Assembly (NCBI RefSeq): GCF_002803085.1
Contig: NZ_NNBJ01000023.1
Span: 1-64,000, forward strand
Reading direction: 5' to 3'
Source: Streptomyces sp. CB01201
GTDB taxonomy: Bacteria; Actinomycetota; Actinomycetes; Streptomycetales; Streptomycetaceae
DNA length: 64,000 bases
The notes below the pieces were generated by a model, which was not told the origin of the DNA, made no database searches, and saw nothing but the letters and a program-made list of their open reading frames with translations. The position numbers were made by a program, and so were the translations under genes. Of this stretch, positions 26,858 through 36,533 are shown piece after piece; positions within the stretch are counted from its first letter, which is position 1; each line of letters opens with the position of its first letter.

Positions 26858-28477
26858 ATGAATGGCGCGATCCCGGATATCCGGTCATCCATGGTGCGAT
26901 TCGGGTCCGTGGCCCTCCTCATTGTGTGTGCCGCCGCAGCGGTGACCTCGGCGTTCGCAGTCTCTCCGTGGTGGTGGTTCGCGGGCGCTCCGCTGCTGGC
27001 CATCGCCCTGCTCGGCTGCTACGACCTCCTCCAGCGGCGCCACTCCGTCCTGCGCAACTATCCGGTCCTCGGACACGCCCGTTTCCTCCTGGAAGCGATC
27101 CGGCCCGAACTCCAGCAGTACTTCGTGGAGCGCAATTACGACGGCCGTCCCTACGACCGCGACACCCGCAGCATCGTCTACGAGCGGGCCAAGGGCGTAG
27201 ACGCCGAGGAGCCCTTCGGCAGCGAGCGCGACATGTACAGCCGCGGCTACGAATTCCTGGTGCCCTCGATGCGCCCGGTCGACATGCCGAAGCAGGCTCC
27301 TCGCGTGCGGGTCGGCGGCCCCGACTGCACCCGCCCTTACGACATGGCGCTGCTCAACGTCTCCGCGATGAGCTTCGGCTCGCTCTCCGGCAATGCCGTC
27401 CTCGCCCTCAACACGGGCGCCGCGCGGGGAGGATTCGCGCACGACACCGGTGAGGGCGGCCTGTCCGAGTACCACCTGCGTCCCGGCGGCGACATCATCT
27501 GGGAGATAGGCACCGGCTACTTCGGCTGCCGAACGAAGGACGGCGACTTCGACCCGGACAAGTTCCGCGAGAAGGCCGCCCACCCTGCTGTCAAGTGCGT
27601 CTCCCTCAAGCTCTCCCAGGGTGCGAAGCCCGGCATCGGAGGGGTGCTGCCCGGCGACAAGGTGAATAGCGAGATCGCCCAGGTCCGCGGTGTTCCGGAG
27701 GGGAAGACGGTCGTCTCACCGCCGTACCACCGGGTCTTCTCCACGCCGCGCGAAATGGTGCGCTTCCTGGCCCGGATGCGTGAACTCGCGGACGGGAAGC
27801 CGGTCGGCTTCAAACTCTGCCCCGGCTCCCGCGTGCAGTTCCTCGCCGTGTGCAAGGCGATGATCGCCGAGGACATCACCCCCGACTTCATCATCGTCGA
27901 CGGCGCCGAAGGCGGTACCGGCGCGGCCCCGCTGGAGTTCGCCGACCACCTGGGCATGCCGCTCACCGAGGGGCTGATCACCGTCCACAACGCCCTGGTC
28001 GGCGCCGGGCTGCGCGACCGCATCCGGATCGGCGCGAGCGGCAAGGTGGCCACGGGAGCCGACATGGTCAAACGGCTCGCCATGGGAGCCGACTGGACCA
28101 ATGCGGCGCGCGCCATGATGTTCGCCGTCGGCTGCATCCAGGCCCAGCGCTGCCACACCAACCGCTGCCCCACCGGCGTCACCACCCAGGACCCGCGCCG
28201 GGCCCGCGCTCTCGACGTCGTGGACAAGTCCGAACGGGTCCGGCGCTACCAGGAGGCGACCGTCTCCAGCGCCCTGAAGATCATGGCCGCGATGGGCGTT
28301 TCCGACCCCGGGGATCTCGGCCCTCATCTGCTGCGCCGCCGCGCCACCGACGGCGACGACTTCCGCTCCTACGCGGAGCTCTACGAATGGCTGAAGCCCG
28401 GCGAGCTGACCCTCGACCCGCCCGCGGGATGGGCCGCCGACTGGAAGGCCGCCGACCCCGACAGCTTCACCGGCTGA
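26858..28477 (+). CDS. GltB-like FMN-binding glutamate synthase domain protein, membrane-anchored
   Basis: A 539-residue protein with two N-terminal hydrophobic segments (VALLIVCAAAAVTSAFAV, WWWFAGAPLLAIALLG), then the FMN/3Fe-4S domain of glutamate synthase. Landmarks are SFGSLSGNAVLALNTGA, VDGAEGGTGAAPLEF, RIGASGKVATGADMVKRLAMGAD and the cluster motif C-x5-C-x4-C in CIQAQRCHTNRC. It lacks the glutaminase domain, so it is not a full GOGAT; stand-alone homologues have uncertain roles. The start could also be the ATG at 26891. The poxB gene follows 143 bp downstream. Confidence 0.88.
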   Translation: MNGAIPDIRSSMVRFGSVALLIVCAAAAVTSAFAVSPWWWFAGAPLLAIALLGCYDLLQRRHSVLRNYPVLGHARFLLEAIRPELQQYFVERNYDGRPYDRDTRSIVYERAKGVDAEEPFGSERDMYSRGYEFLVPSMRPVDMPKQAPRVRVGGPDCTRPYDMALLNVSAMSFGSLSGNAVLALNTGAARGGFAHDTGEGGLSEYHLRPGGDIIWEIGTGYFGCRTKDGDFDPDKFREKAAHPAVKCVSLKLSQGAKPGIGGVLPGDKVNSEIAQVRGVPEGKTVVSPPYHRVFSTPREMVRFLARMRELADGKPVGFKLCPGSRVQFLAVCKAMIAEDITPDFIIVDGAEGGTGAAPLEFADHLGMPLTEGLITVHNALVGAGLRDRIRIGASGKVATGADMVKRLAMGADWTNAARAMMFAVGCIQAQRCHTNRCPTGVTTQDPRRARALDVVDKSERVRRYQEATVSSALKIMAAMGVSDPGDLGPHLLRRRATDGDDFRSYAELYEWLKPGELTLDPPAGWAADWKAADPDSFTG

Positions 28478-28620
28478 CCACACGGCCGTCCGTCCCATCG
28501 GCCGCAATTCCGTTTGAACGATCCGTGGCGGGCGCACCGGATGTGCAGACCCGACACCCGGACCACCGCTTGCCCGCAGACCACGTCCCGCGGGCCGGCT
28601 CCACAGAAAGGACACCCTCC

Positions 28621-30348
28621 ATGTCCCGCACCGTTGCCCGCCTCTTCGTCGATGCCCTCGAAGAACTCGGAGTGCGGCAGGTCTTCGGAGTCGTGGGTGA
28701 CGCGCTCAACCCGCTCACCGACGCCATCAGGACCTCCGACTCCCTGTCCTGGGTGGGCTGCCGCCACGAGGAGGCCGCAGCGTTCGCGGCCGGAGCCCAG
28801 TCGCAGCTGACCGACACCCTCGGCGTCTGCATGGGCACCGTCGGGCCCGGCTCCGTCCATCTGCTCAACGGCCTGTACGACGCGGCGAAGAGCGGCACGC
28901 CCGTCCTCGCCATCGCCGGCCAGGTCCCGCGCTCCGAGGTCGGCACCGACTACTTCCAGGAGGTCGACAACGACCTCCTGTTCAAGGACGTCGCCGTCTT
29001 CCGCGCCACCGTCACCTCGCCCGAGCAGCTCCCCGCCCTCCTCGAAGTCGCCGTGCGCACCGCCATCGGGCGCCGGGGCGTCGCCGTCCTGACCATCCCC
29101 GGCGACATCGGCGACCAGGAGCTGCCGACGGACCGACCGCTGCGGCTCTCCGTCGCCCGTTCCGAGAACCGTCCCGACGACCCCGCCCTCGACGAGGCCG
29201 CCCGTCTCATCGATGAAGGCGGAAAGGTCACCCTGCTCGTCGGACGCGGATCCCGGACCTCCCGCGACGACGTCCTCGCCCTGGCCGACCGGCTCGCCGC
29301 GCCGATGGTCCTCACCCTCAAGGCCAAGGAGGGCTTCGAGGGCGACAACCCGTTCCAGGTCGGCCAGACCGGCCTGATCGGCAATCCGGCCGCCGCCCAT
29401 GCCATGGACCACGCGGACACCCTGGTCCTGCTCGGCACCGACTTCCCCTACCGCGAGTGGTACCCGGAGGGCAAGAAGGTCGTCCAGGTCGACCGGGTCG
29501 CCGAACACATCGGGCGGCGCGTGCCCGTCGACGTGGCGCTCGCCGCCGACGTCGGCCCCACCGTGCGTGGACTCCTGGAGCGCGTCGCCGCCCGCGAGGA
29601 CCGCAAGCACCTCGACTCCGCGCGCGAGAAGTTCACGCACTGGCAGGACGGACAGCGCCGGCTCGCCGCTCCCGGCCACGACAAGGGCCTGATCGGCAAG
29701 GTCCGCTCCGCCTTCGACAACCGCGACCACCTCGTACGCCCCGAGGCGCTCGCCGCCGCGGTGGACGCCGCGGCCGCCGACGACGCCGTGTTCACCTCCG
29801 ACACCGGCATGGCCACGGTCTGGCTCTCCCGCTTCGTCGAGATGCGCGGCAGCCGCCGGTTGATCGGCTCGTACAACCTCGGCTCCATGGCCAACGCGAT
29901 GCCGCAGGCCATCGGCGCACAGTTCCTGGACCGCGACCGCCAGACCATCGCGTTCTGCGGGGACGGCGGCCTCTCGATGCTGCTCGGCGACCTGATGACG
30001 ATCCACACCGAACGACTGCCCGTCAAGCTCGTCGTCTTCGACAACCGGCGCCTGGGCATGGTGAAGCTCGAACAGGAGCAGGCGGGCCTCCCCGAGTTCG
30101 GCACCGTCCTGGACAACCCGGACTTCGCCGCGGTCGCCCAGGCGCTCGGCATCAAGGGCATCCGTGTGGAGCGCGCCGAGGATCTGGCCGAGGCGATCGA
30201 GCGCACCTTCGCCGAACCCGGACCGGTCCTCCTGGACGTGCTCACCAACCCCGACGAGATCGCCGTGCCCGCCAAGCCCACCGTTCAGCAGGGCTGGGGC
30301 TTCGCCATCGCCAAGGTGCGCGAGAACCTGCGCAGCACGGGGAGTTGA
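28621..30348 (+). CDS. poxB: Thiamine-diphosphate pyruvate oxidase/dehydrogenase, PoxB-like
   Basis: A 575-residue ThDP enzyme of the acetolactate synthase/pyruvate oxidase family. The catalytic Glu is in CRHEEAAAFAAGAQ, the FAD/central domain contains LLVGRGSRTSRDDVLALAD, and the ThDP-binding motif runs from CGDGGLSM to FDNRRLGMVKLEQ. Overall pattern and length fit PoxB, which decarboxylates pyruvate to acetate and CO2 and passes electrons to quinone. It probably works at the membrane in slow growth. The start has AGAAAGGA upstream. The preceding GltB-like gene may be co-transcribed. Confidence 0.88.
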   Translation: MSRTVARLFVDALEELGVRQVFGVVGDALNPLTDAIRTSDSLSWVGCRHEEAAAFAAGAQSQLTDTLGVCMGTVGPGSVHLLNGLYDAAKSGTPVLAIAGQVPRSEVGTDYFQEVDNDLLFKDVAVFRATVTSPEQLPALLEVAVRTAIGRRGVAVLTIPGDIGDQELPTDRPLRLSVARSENRPDDPALDEAARLIDEGGKVTLLVGRGSRTSRDDVLALADRLAAPMVLTLKAKEGFEGDNPFQVGQTGLIGNPAAAHAMDHADTLVLLGTDFPYREWYPEGKKVVQVDRVAEHIGRRVPVDVALAADVGPTVRGLLERVAAREDRKHLDSAREKFTHWQDGQRRLAAPGHDKGLIGKVRSAFDNRDHLVRPEALAAAVDAAAADDAVFTSDTGMATVWLSRFVEMRGSRRLIGSYNLGSMANAMPQAIGAQFLDRDRQTIAFCGDGGLSMLLGDLMTIHTERLPVKLVVFDNRRLGMVKLEQEQAGLPEFGTVLDNPDFAAVAQALGIKGIRVERAEDLAEAIERTFAEPGPVLLDVLTNPDEIAVPAKPTVQQGWGFAIAKVRENLRSTGS

Positions 30349-30451
30349 GGTCGGCGGTCGCCACCGGGCTCGGGCCGATCGGTCCGGGCCCGCCCCAGCT
30401 CCTGAGCAACTCGGCACCCCCACCGCGGACTTGATCACATCGGCAGGCAGG

Positions 30452-31582
30452 ATGGCGTCCATGGGACTTCACTCCACCTATGGACTCACCCGAATCATCA
30501 ACGCACGGGGTCCGTACACCCCCCTGGGTGTCTCGCGCAGTGAGGACGGCGTGACCGCAGCGGTCGCCGCGGCCCTGTCGGAGTTCGTCGTCATGGAGGA
30601 ACTCCAGGACGTGGCCGATCGGGCCCTCGCCCGGTTCGCCGGTGCTGAGGCGGGGACAGTGGTGCACTGCACGGCATCGGCGATCACCCTCGCCGTCGCG
30701 GCCACGATGACGGGGGAGTCCGCGGAGCGTATCGCGGCGCTGCCGGACACCACCGGCATGCCCCGCGCCGTCGTCCTTCCCGCCGGCCATGCGGTCGATT
30801 ACGGCCACCCCATCACCCAAGCCGTCCGACTGGCGGGCGCGGTTCCGGTCACCGTCGGCACCGATGAGACGTACACCCTTGAGGACCTGGAAGCCGGCCT
30901 CGCGCGCCCTGATGTCACGTGCCTGCTCCTGGTGTCCTCGCGTCTCGTGCGCGGAGCCGGTGCGGAGCTGTCCGAAGCGGTCGCGGTCGCGCATCGCCGC
31001 GGAGTGCCCGTCGTCGTCGACGGCGCAGCCCAGGACTTCCGGATCGATGAACTGCTGCGTACGGGAGCCGACTTGGTGACCGTCAGCGGGCAGAAGTACC
31101 TCGGGTCGCCGACCGCCGGTCTCGTGGTGGGCCGGGCGGATCCGGTGGCGGCGGTCCGGGCGCAGGAACGGGGGATCGGCCGTGCGATGAAGGCGAGCAA
31201 GGAGGCCGTCATCGGCGTCCTCGCCGCGCTGGAAGCGCGTGCGGAACTCGACGTGGCGCAGTGGAAGCAGCAACAGGCGGACAAACTGGCGGACTTCGTC
31301 ACACGGGCCGGCGCCCTCCGCGGCATCACCGCGGGGCCCGTCCCGGATCCGACCGGGCTGCCCTTCGAGCGCGCCCGCATCGAAGTGGACCCCGCCGCAT
31401 CCGGAATGGACGCCGCCGCCCTGGAGCGCGCGCTGTACTCGGGCTCGCCCTCGATCCGGGTCATGCCCGGCTGTCGGCAAGGTGCGCAGGAGCTGCTGCT
31501 GGAACTCGTGCCCCTGAGGCCGGCCGAGATCGACACCATTGTCGCCCGGCTCGGCGAGCTCCTTCCCGGCCGACAGGACTGA
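30452..31582 (+). CDS. SelA/DgaE-like PLP-dependent aminotransferase-fold protein
   Basis: A 376-residue fold-type I PLP enzyme. The N-terminal THINARGPYTPLG-like block reads LTRIINARGPYTPLGVSRS, as in SelA-related proteins. VHCTASAITLAVAATMTGE forms the cofactor phosphate site, VVVDGAAQDFRI holds the PLP-pyridine Asp, and the Schiff-base Lys is in VSGQKYLGSPTAG. Without any selenocysteine genes nearby it is more likely a lyase of the D-glucosaminate-6-phosphate ammonia-lyase/ornithine-cyclodeaminase-like group. Start 30452 or 30461; both ATGs are in frame with weak ribosome sites. Confidence 0.8.
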   Translation: MASMGLHSTYGLTRIINARGPYTPLGVSRSEDGVTAAVAAALSEFVVMEELQDVADRALARFAGAEAGTVVHCTASAITLAVAATMTGESAERIAALPDTTGMPRAVVLPAGHAVDYGHPITQAVRLAGAVPVTVGTDETYTLEDLEAGLARPDVTCLLLVSSRLVRGAGAELSEAVAVAHRRGVPVVVDGAAQDFRIDELLRTGADLVTVSGQKYLGSPTAGLVVGRADPVAAVRAQERGIGRAMKASKEAVIGVLAALEARAELDVAQWKQQQADKLADFVTRAGALRGITAGPVPDPTGLPFERARIEVDPAASGMDAAALERALYSGSPSIRVMPGCRQGAQELLLELVPLRPAEIDTIVARLGELLPGRQD

Positions 31583-31673
31583 TCTGTTGACAGCCCCGCT
31601 CCGTGGGAGAGATGCCGTCCCGCCCTGGCTGCGGTCGGATCGCGGCCCTGTCATCAAGGTGCCGGCCGTGGCT

Positions 31674-31707
31674 GGTCCAGGTCAACCAGCCGGTCCAGGT
31701 CAACCAG
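31674..31707. repeat. 18-bp period direct repeat between convergent genes
   Basis: GGTCCAGGTCAACCAG occurs at 31674-31689 and 31692-31707. Each unit with its flanking CT is partly self-complementary (CTGGT...ACCAG), so the pair may act as a bidirectional terminator between the SelA-like and kinase genes. Confidence 0.65.
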
Positions 31708-31720
31708 GCACGTACTGGGG

Positions 31721-32383
31721 TCAGCTACGGGGCGTGGCGGCCGCCAGTGCGGCCTTGACCTCTCCCACCACGCGGGCTGCGTCCTCGGGGTTGTTCACCA
31801 CATCCGTGCGGTTCATGTCGACAACGAGGACATCGCTGGCCGAGTAGTGCTTGTGCACCCAGTCGTCATACCCGGCCCAAAGCGTGCGGTAGTACTCGAC
31901 GAGACTCTCGTCCTGCTCGAAATCGCGGCCCCGCAGCCCGATGCGGTGCAGGACGGTGTCGAAGTCCGCCTTGAGGTAGACCATGAGATCGGGTGCCTTG
32001 CGGTACGGCAGGCCGTCGATCTCGCGCATCATCTCGTTGAGCAGGCCCTCGTACACCTGCATCTCAAGGGAGCTGATGCGGCCAAGGTCATGATTGACCT
32101 TGGCGAAGTACCAGTCCTCGTAGATGGACCGGTCCAGGACGTTGTCGCCCTCCTTGTACGCCTCCTTGATCGAGGCGAACCGCGTCTGAAGAAAGTAGAG
32201 CTGGAGGAGGAAGGGGTACCGCTTCGCCTGGATCTCCTCCGGGGTCGCCGTGTAGAAGAGCGGGAGGATCGGGTTGTCTTCCACGCTCTCGTAGAAGACC
32301 GCGCTGCCCAGCTCCTTGGCGAGCAGCTCGGCAACGCTCGTCTTGCCGATTCCGATCATGCCTCCGACGCAGATCACTGGCAT
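31721..32383 (-). CDS. Deoxynucleoside kinase
   Basis: A 220-residue P-loop kinase. Walker A is CVGGMIGIGKTSVAELL, the substrate-binding Glu is in VFYESVEDNPILPLFY, and VLDRSIYEDWYFAK is the conserved (D/E)RS motif. The lid region is RIGLRGRDFEQDESLVEYYRTL. It fits the dNK/dGK/dCK family that phosphorylates deoxynucleosides with ATP for nucleotide salvage. Cytoplasmic. It is convergent with the SelA-like gene. Confidence 0.9.
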   Translation of the reverse strand: MPVICVGGMIGIGKTSVAELLAKELGSAVFYESVEDNPILPLFYTATPEEIQAKRYPFLLQLYFLQTRFASIKEAYKEGDNVLDRSIYEDWYFAKVNHDLGRISSLEMQVYEGLLNEMMREIDGLPYRKAPDLMVYLKADFDTVLHRIGLRGRDFEQDESLVEYYRTLWAGYDDWVHKHYSASDVLVVDMNRTDVVNNPEDAARVVGEVKAALAAATPRS

Positions 32384-32729
32384 TCCTCACTTCTCCCCGG
32401 GGGATCTTCTGCTCGCGGGCGGGCAGGCTGGGCGCCCCGCACCGACCAGGACACCGGTCGGCGGAGAGCCGACTCCCCGAGAACGTTCAGCTCAGCGTCG
32501 TGCAGCCACTGTTCCAACCCGCCGCCCCGAGGCCGCCCTGAAGCATAAAGGACGAAGTACCCACCCCGGCCGCACGGGTTGCGCCTGACCCCGGCCCCGG
32601 CGCAGCCGCTGCTATCCGGACTTGGGCCAGGCGGTGAACCGGCGTACGCCGTGGCCGGTTCCGTCCGGAATCGGCGCGCGGCAACCGCCCGGCGCGCGAT
32701 GCGCCCGACGTGCGCACGGTCGCGGCGAT

Positions 32730-32760
<31 letters not shown>

Positions 32761-32927
32761 AGCGGCGCCCGCATTCTCCGGCCGTCCAGGAGACGTCACA
32801 CTCCGAAAACAGCGCCCGTGCGGCACCCACCACTCCCCGCTCGATTTTTTCGGTGTGCGGATCGAGAATCCCCCGAGTCCAGGAGTGCCGTGATCCCGCC
32901 ACCGCGCATTTATGGTGTGAGGAATTC

Positions 32928-33125
32928 ATGAACGACGCCGAAATGGACAGCGGCGCGAATGCGTCGTCCATCTCCGCGCCTTCCCGCCGCGTACCGCACC
33001 TCCGGCGGTGGTCTCCCGGCGCAGCTCCTTCAACGCTGCACCTCAGTGGCCGGGATCTTCCGCTGAAGCGGCGGGTGCCAACATTCAATACACACCTGAT
33101 CTATGCCCCATTGATCATTTTTTGA
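32928..33125 (+). CDS. Possible small ORF, 65 residues, unknown
   Basis: An ATG at 32928 preceded by GTGAGGAATTC (ribosome-site-like) opens a 65-codon frame, MNDAEMDSGANASSISAPSR at the N-terminus, ending with a hydrophobic THLIYAPLIIF. It has many Ser/Thr but no Cys, so it is not an obvious lanthipeptide precursor. TATGGT at 32911 could be a -10. I do not recognise it, and it may be non-coding. Confidence 0.25.
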   Translation: MNDAEMDSGANASSISAPSRRVPHLRRWSPGAAPSTLHLSGRDLPLKRRVPTFNTHLIYAPLIIF

Positions 33126-33129
33126 TCAA
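33111..33129. promoter_or_regulatory. TTGATCA palindrome in the lanthipeptide leader
   Basis: TTGATCA (33111-33117), TTTTT, TGATCAA (33123-33129): a perfect 7-bp inverted repeat in an AT-rich island about 670 bp upstream of lanL. It could be an operator, or a weak terminator with its T-rich loop. Confidence 0.45.
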
Positions 33130-33766
33130 ATTCAGGAATGCTCCGGCCGCCCGGTATCAATTGGCTGAACGAATCCAGCGTTGCGAGTTGACGATTCAAT
33201 ATCTTGAGAGGGTGGCCTAAATCAGGCTGGTTTTCAAGGTCGTATCGATGGCCTGGATCGCGACCTCGGCGGTGGAAACCGTGGCGGGATCGCGCTCTTT
33301 ACCCGGGGCCGGGTGGGGCGCGAAGCTGTGCGACGGGCGGGCCGAGCCAATGCCCCCGATGTGATCGGCCGCTGCCGCTGATCGGCTCGCCGCTTGATCC
33401 GAACGGATACGAGGGAACGGCGGACGGAGGGACAGTGCTGCGTGCTCGACAGTGCGTCAACAGCCGTCTGACCAGTGGGTTCGTCGGCAGAATCCGTCGA
33501 CCGATGATTCATTCGGGCTCGTGGTACCTCTGGAATCCCTACGAAGTGGAGAAATGATCCTGGACCGATTGCTTTCCCGGGGTCGTGAGCGACCGAGGTG
33601 GAACATCGAACACGTGAATTATTTCCGCAGATCGGAACCCGTGCGCCTCCATTCGCGCCGGACTGCGCCGTCCATCGCTCAAGTGCCACCGTGCGCCAGC
33701 TTGGGCGAGTATCTTCCAGCCGGTTCACGCTATACCTTTCTTCTTACCGAAGGCATATTCCACCAG

Positions 33767-33778
33767 CGGTTTTAACCG
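33767..33778. promoter_or_regulatory. CGGTT-TT-AACCG palindrome just before lanL
   Basis: A perfect 5-bp inverted repeat with a TT centre ends 15 bases before the lanL start codon and abuts its GAGAGGGA ribosome site. TATACC at 33731-33736 is a possible -10, which would place the palindrome within the transcribed leader. Confidence 0.45.
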
Positions 33779-33793
33779 TTGAGAGGGACGCGC

Positions 33794-36466
33794 ATGACGA
33801 GTCACGCAACCGAGGTCGATCTGGAAGTTCTGCTGCACCGGACACTACGGGCCGCGGGTATGAGCGAGTGCTGGACGGTCGACGTGGACGAGATGTGGTG
33901 CCGCCTTGCGCGCCCGTCCGGTATTCGTCGCCGGCAGGGCTGGAAACTGCATGTCTCCGCGACGGCCGCGTCGGCGCCGGAAGTTCTTGTGAGGGCTCTG
34001 AGCGTGTTGGTGCGGGAGGAGTCGATATTCAAATTCGCCCGCTCGCTCGAACAGGTGGGCGCGCTCAACTCCCGTGCCACGCCACGGGGAAGTTCCGGCA
34101 AGTTCATCACCGTTTACCCGCCGTCCGACGACGACGCGGCACGAATTGCGCTGGAGCTGCACCAGGCCACCCTCGGGCTGGCCGGCCCGCGAATCCTCTC
34201 CGACCAGCCGTACGCTCCACAGAGTCTGGTGCACTACCGCTACGGAGCATTCGTCGGCCGGCGCAGGCTGTCGGAGCACGGTCTGCTGGTGTGGTTCATG
34301 GAGGACCCCGACGGCAACCCGGTGGAGGACAAGCGGACCGGCCAGTACTCGCCGCCGCCCTGGGCGGTCAGCCCGTTCCCCGCCTCGGTACCGCTACCAC
34401 CACAGCAGGAGAAGGCGGCTCGTAGTCCCGTGCTGCTCGGCGGCCGGTTCTCGGTGAGGGAAGCGATCCGGCACACCAACAAGGGAGGCGTCTACCGGGG
34501 CACGGACGTCACCACGGGCCGAGCCGTGGTGCTCAAGGAGGCGCGGCCGCACGTCGATGCCGACGCCTCGGGCTCCGACGTCCGGGACTGGTTACGGGCC
34601 GAGGCCGGCACGCTGGAGAAGCTCCGGGGAACCGGACTGGCCCCCGAACCGCTGGCGATGTTCGAGACGGGCGGGCACCTGTTCCTGGCGCAGGAAGAAG
34701 TACCGGGCGTGCCCCTGCACACCTGGGTCGCCGAGCGCTACCGGGACATCGGGAGCGAGCGCTATCGGGCCGAGGCGCTCGCCCAGGTCGACCGCCTCGT
34801 GGACCTGGTGGCCGCCGCTCACGGGCACGGCTGGATCCTGCGGGACTTCACGCCCGGCAATGTCATGGTCCGTCCCGACGGCGAACTTCGCCTCATCGAC
34901 CTGGAGCTCGCCGTCCTGGAAGGCGACGCCCCGCTCCCGACCACCGTGGGGACCCCCTGCTTCAGCGCCCCTGAACGCCTCGTCGGCGCCCCCGTCTCGC
35001 GGACGGCCGACTACTACAGCCTCGGCGCCACCGTGTGCTTCGTACTCGCAGGGAAGGTCGCGAACCTGCTGACCGAGGAGCCGGCCGCCAGGCCTGCGGA
35101 AGCGCGATTCGCCGAGTGGCTCACCGCGTGCGCCGGAGTGCTGCGGCTGCCGGAGGGGCTGACCGAGGTGATCCTCGGGCTGACCCGGGACGATCCGGCC
35201 GAGCGTTGGGACCCGGCCGCGGCGCGCGAAGCCCTCCGCAAGGTGAACCCCGACAGGCAGGCGCACCCCGCCGCCGACAAGGGACGTACAACAGCGCCCC
35301 ACGAGGTGACACAGGCCGCGATCACCGGCATGGTGAACCACCTCGTCGACTCGATGACCCCGGCCGACGACCGACGGCTGTGGCCCGTGTCCACCCAGGC
35401 GGGGGAGACCGGCCCCTGCACCGTGCAGCAAGGTGCCGCAGGGGTGCTGGCCGTCCTGACCCGGTACTTCGAGGACACCGGGGACCCGCGCCTGCCGGAC
35501 CTCCTCTCCACCGCGGGCCATTGGATCGCGGCACGCGCCGACACCGCTCCCCTTCGTCCGGGCCTGCACTTCGGCGGCCGCGGCACCGCCTGGGCGCTGT
35601 ACGACGCCGGACGCGCGATCGGCGACCGTGAACTCACGGACCGGGCCGTGACCCTGGCCCTTTCCCCGCTGGAGTCGACACCCAGTTACGACATCACCCA
35701 CGGCTCCGCCGGCAGCGGACTCGCCGCCGCCCACCTGTGGCACCGAACCGGCGACCCGCGCCTGGCCGAGCTGGTCGTCGCCGACGCCGACCGGCTGGTT
35801 GCCGCCGCGCAGGCGGAGCCCGACGGGGTGAGCTGGCCCGTCCCGGCGGAGGCCGTCTCCCGGGAGGCCGGCAAGCGCTACCTGGGATTCGCCCATGGAA
35901 CGGCCGGCATCGGCTGCTTCCTCCTGGCCGCCGCCGACGTCTCCAACCGCCCCGAGCACATGCGGCTGGCGCTGGCGGCGGGCGAGTCCCTCGTGGCCAA
36001 CGCCGTGATGGTCGGCCAGGCCGCCCAGTGGCCGGCCCAAGGCAAGGACGTGCCCACGGCCCCGTACTGGTGCCATGGTTCGGCGGGCATCGGCTCGTTC
36101 CTGATCCGCCTCTGGCAGGCCACGGGGGACAAGCGCTTCGGGGATCTCGCCCGCCATGCCGCACAAGCGGTCGTCGAGCGCGCCTCCCGTGCCGCCCTCA
36201 CCCAGTGCCACGGTCTCGCGGGGAACGGGGACTTCCTCCTCGACATGGCCGAAGCCACCGGGGACCCGGCCTACCGCCTCGTGGCCGACGACCTGGCCAC
36301 GCTCATCGCCTCCGAACGGGCCCACCGCGGCAGCCACGTCGTCTTCCCCAACGAGCACGGGAAGGTTTCGACGAGCTGGAGCGACGGAGCCTCGGGAATC
36401 CTGGCGTTCCTGCTGCGGACACGCCTCACAAGCCCCCGGCACTGGATGGTCCAGAAGCCGGGCTGA
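33794..36466 (+). CDS. lanL: Class IV lanthionine synthetase LanL
   Basis: An 890-residue three-domain enzyme that phosphorylates Ser/Thr in the precursor, eliminates phosphate and cyclises Cys onto the dehydro residues. The N-terminal lyase domain is about 1-200 (GWKLHVSA, GSSGKFITVYPP). The kinase domain is about 215-480, with GGRFSVREAIRHTNKGGVYRG, the ATP-binding Lys in VVLKEA (K248), the catalytic D351 in LRDFTPGNVMV and D369 in LIDLELA. The LanC-like cyclase is about 505-880, with zinc ligands C760 (YWCHG) and C805-H806 (QCHG); these ligands distinguish class IV from class III. Codon 267 is TTA, so translation may need bldA tRNA. Confidence 0.93.
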   Translation: MTSHATEVDLEVLLHRTLRAAGMSECWTVDVDEMWCRLARPSGIRRRQGWKLHVSATAASAPEVLVRALSVLVREESIFKFARSLEQVGALNSRATPRGSSGKFITVYPPSDDDAARIALELHQATLGLAGPRILSDQPYAPQSLVHYRYGAFVGRRRLSEHGLLVWFMEDPDGNPVEDKRTGQYSPPPWAVSPFPASVPLPPQQEKAARSPVLLGGRFSVREAIRHTNKGGVYRGTDVTTGRAVVLKEARPHVDADASGSDVRDWLRAEAGTLEKLRGTGLAPEPLAMFETGGHLFLAQEEVPGVPLHTWVAERYRDIGSERYRAEALAQVDRLVDLVAAAHGHGWILRDFTPGNVMVRPDGELRLIDLELAVLEGDAPLPTTVGTPCFSAPERLVGAPVSRTADYYSLGATVCFVLAGKVANLLTEEPAARPAEARFAEWLTACAGVLRLPEGLTEVILGLTRDDPAERWDPAAAREALRKVNPDRQAHPAADKGRTTAPHEVTQAAITGMVNHLVDSMTPADDRRLWPVSTQAGETGPCTVQQGAAGVLAVLTRYFEDTGDPRLPDLLSTAGHWIAARADTAPLRPGLHFGGRGTAWALYDAGRAIGDRELTDRAVTLALSPLESTPSYDITHGSAGSGLAAAHLWHRTGDPRLAELVVADADRLVAAAQAEPDGVSWPVPAEAVSREAGKRYLGFAHGTAGIGCFLLAAADVSNRPEHMRLALAAGESLVANAVMVGQAAQWPAQGKDVPTAPYWCHGSAGIGSFLIRLWQATGDKRFGDLARHAAQAVVERASRAALTQCHGLAGNGDFLLDMAEATGDPAYRLVADDLATLIASERAHRGSHVVFPNEHGKVSTSWSDGASGILAFLLRTRLTSPRHWMVQKPG

Positions 36467-36533
36467 GCGACAGGGGCACGCGCCATCGCCGCTGTCGCCA
36501 TTCACCGAACACCTCACAGAGAAGGAGAAAGTC

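Noticed and set aside
27850..28620. Long N-terminal extension of the PoxB frame
   Set aside because: It runs through the GltB-like gene in another frame; PoxB homology starts at the ATG at 28621.
28381..30462. 693-codon open frame on the minus strand
   Set aside because: Opposite poxB, with no recognisable domain; a shadow of high third-position GC.
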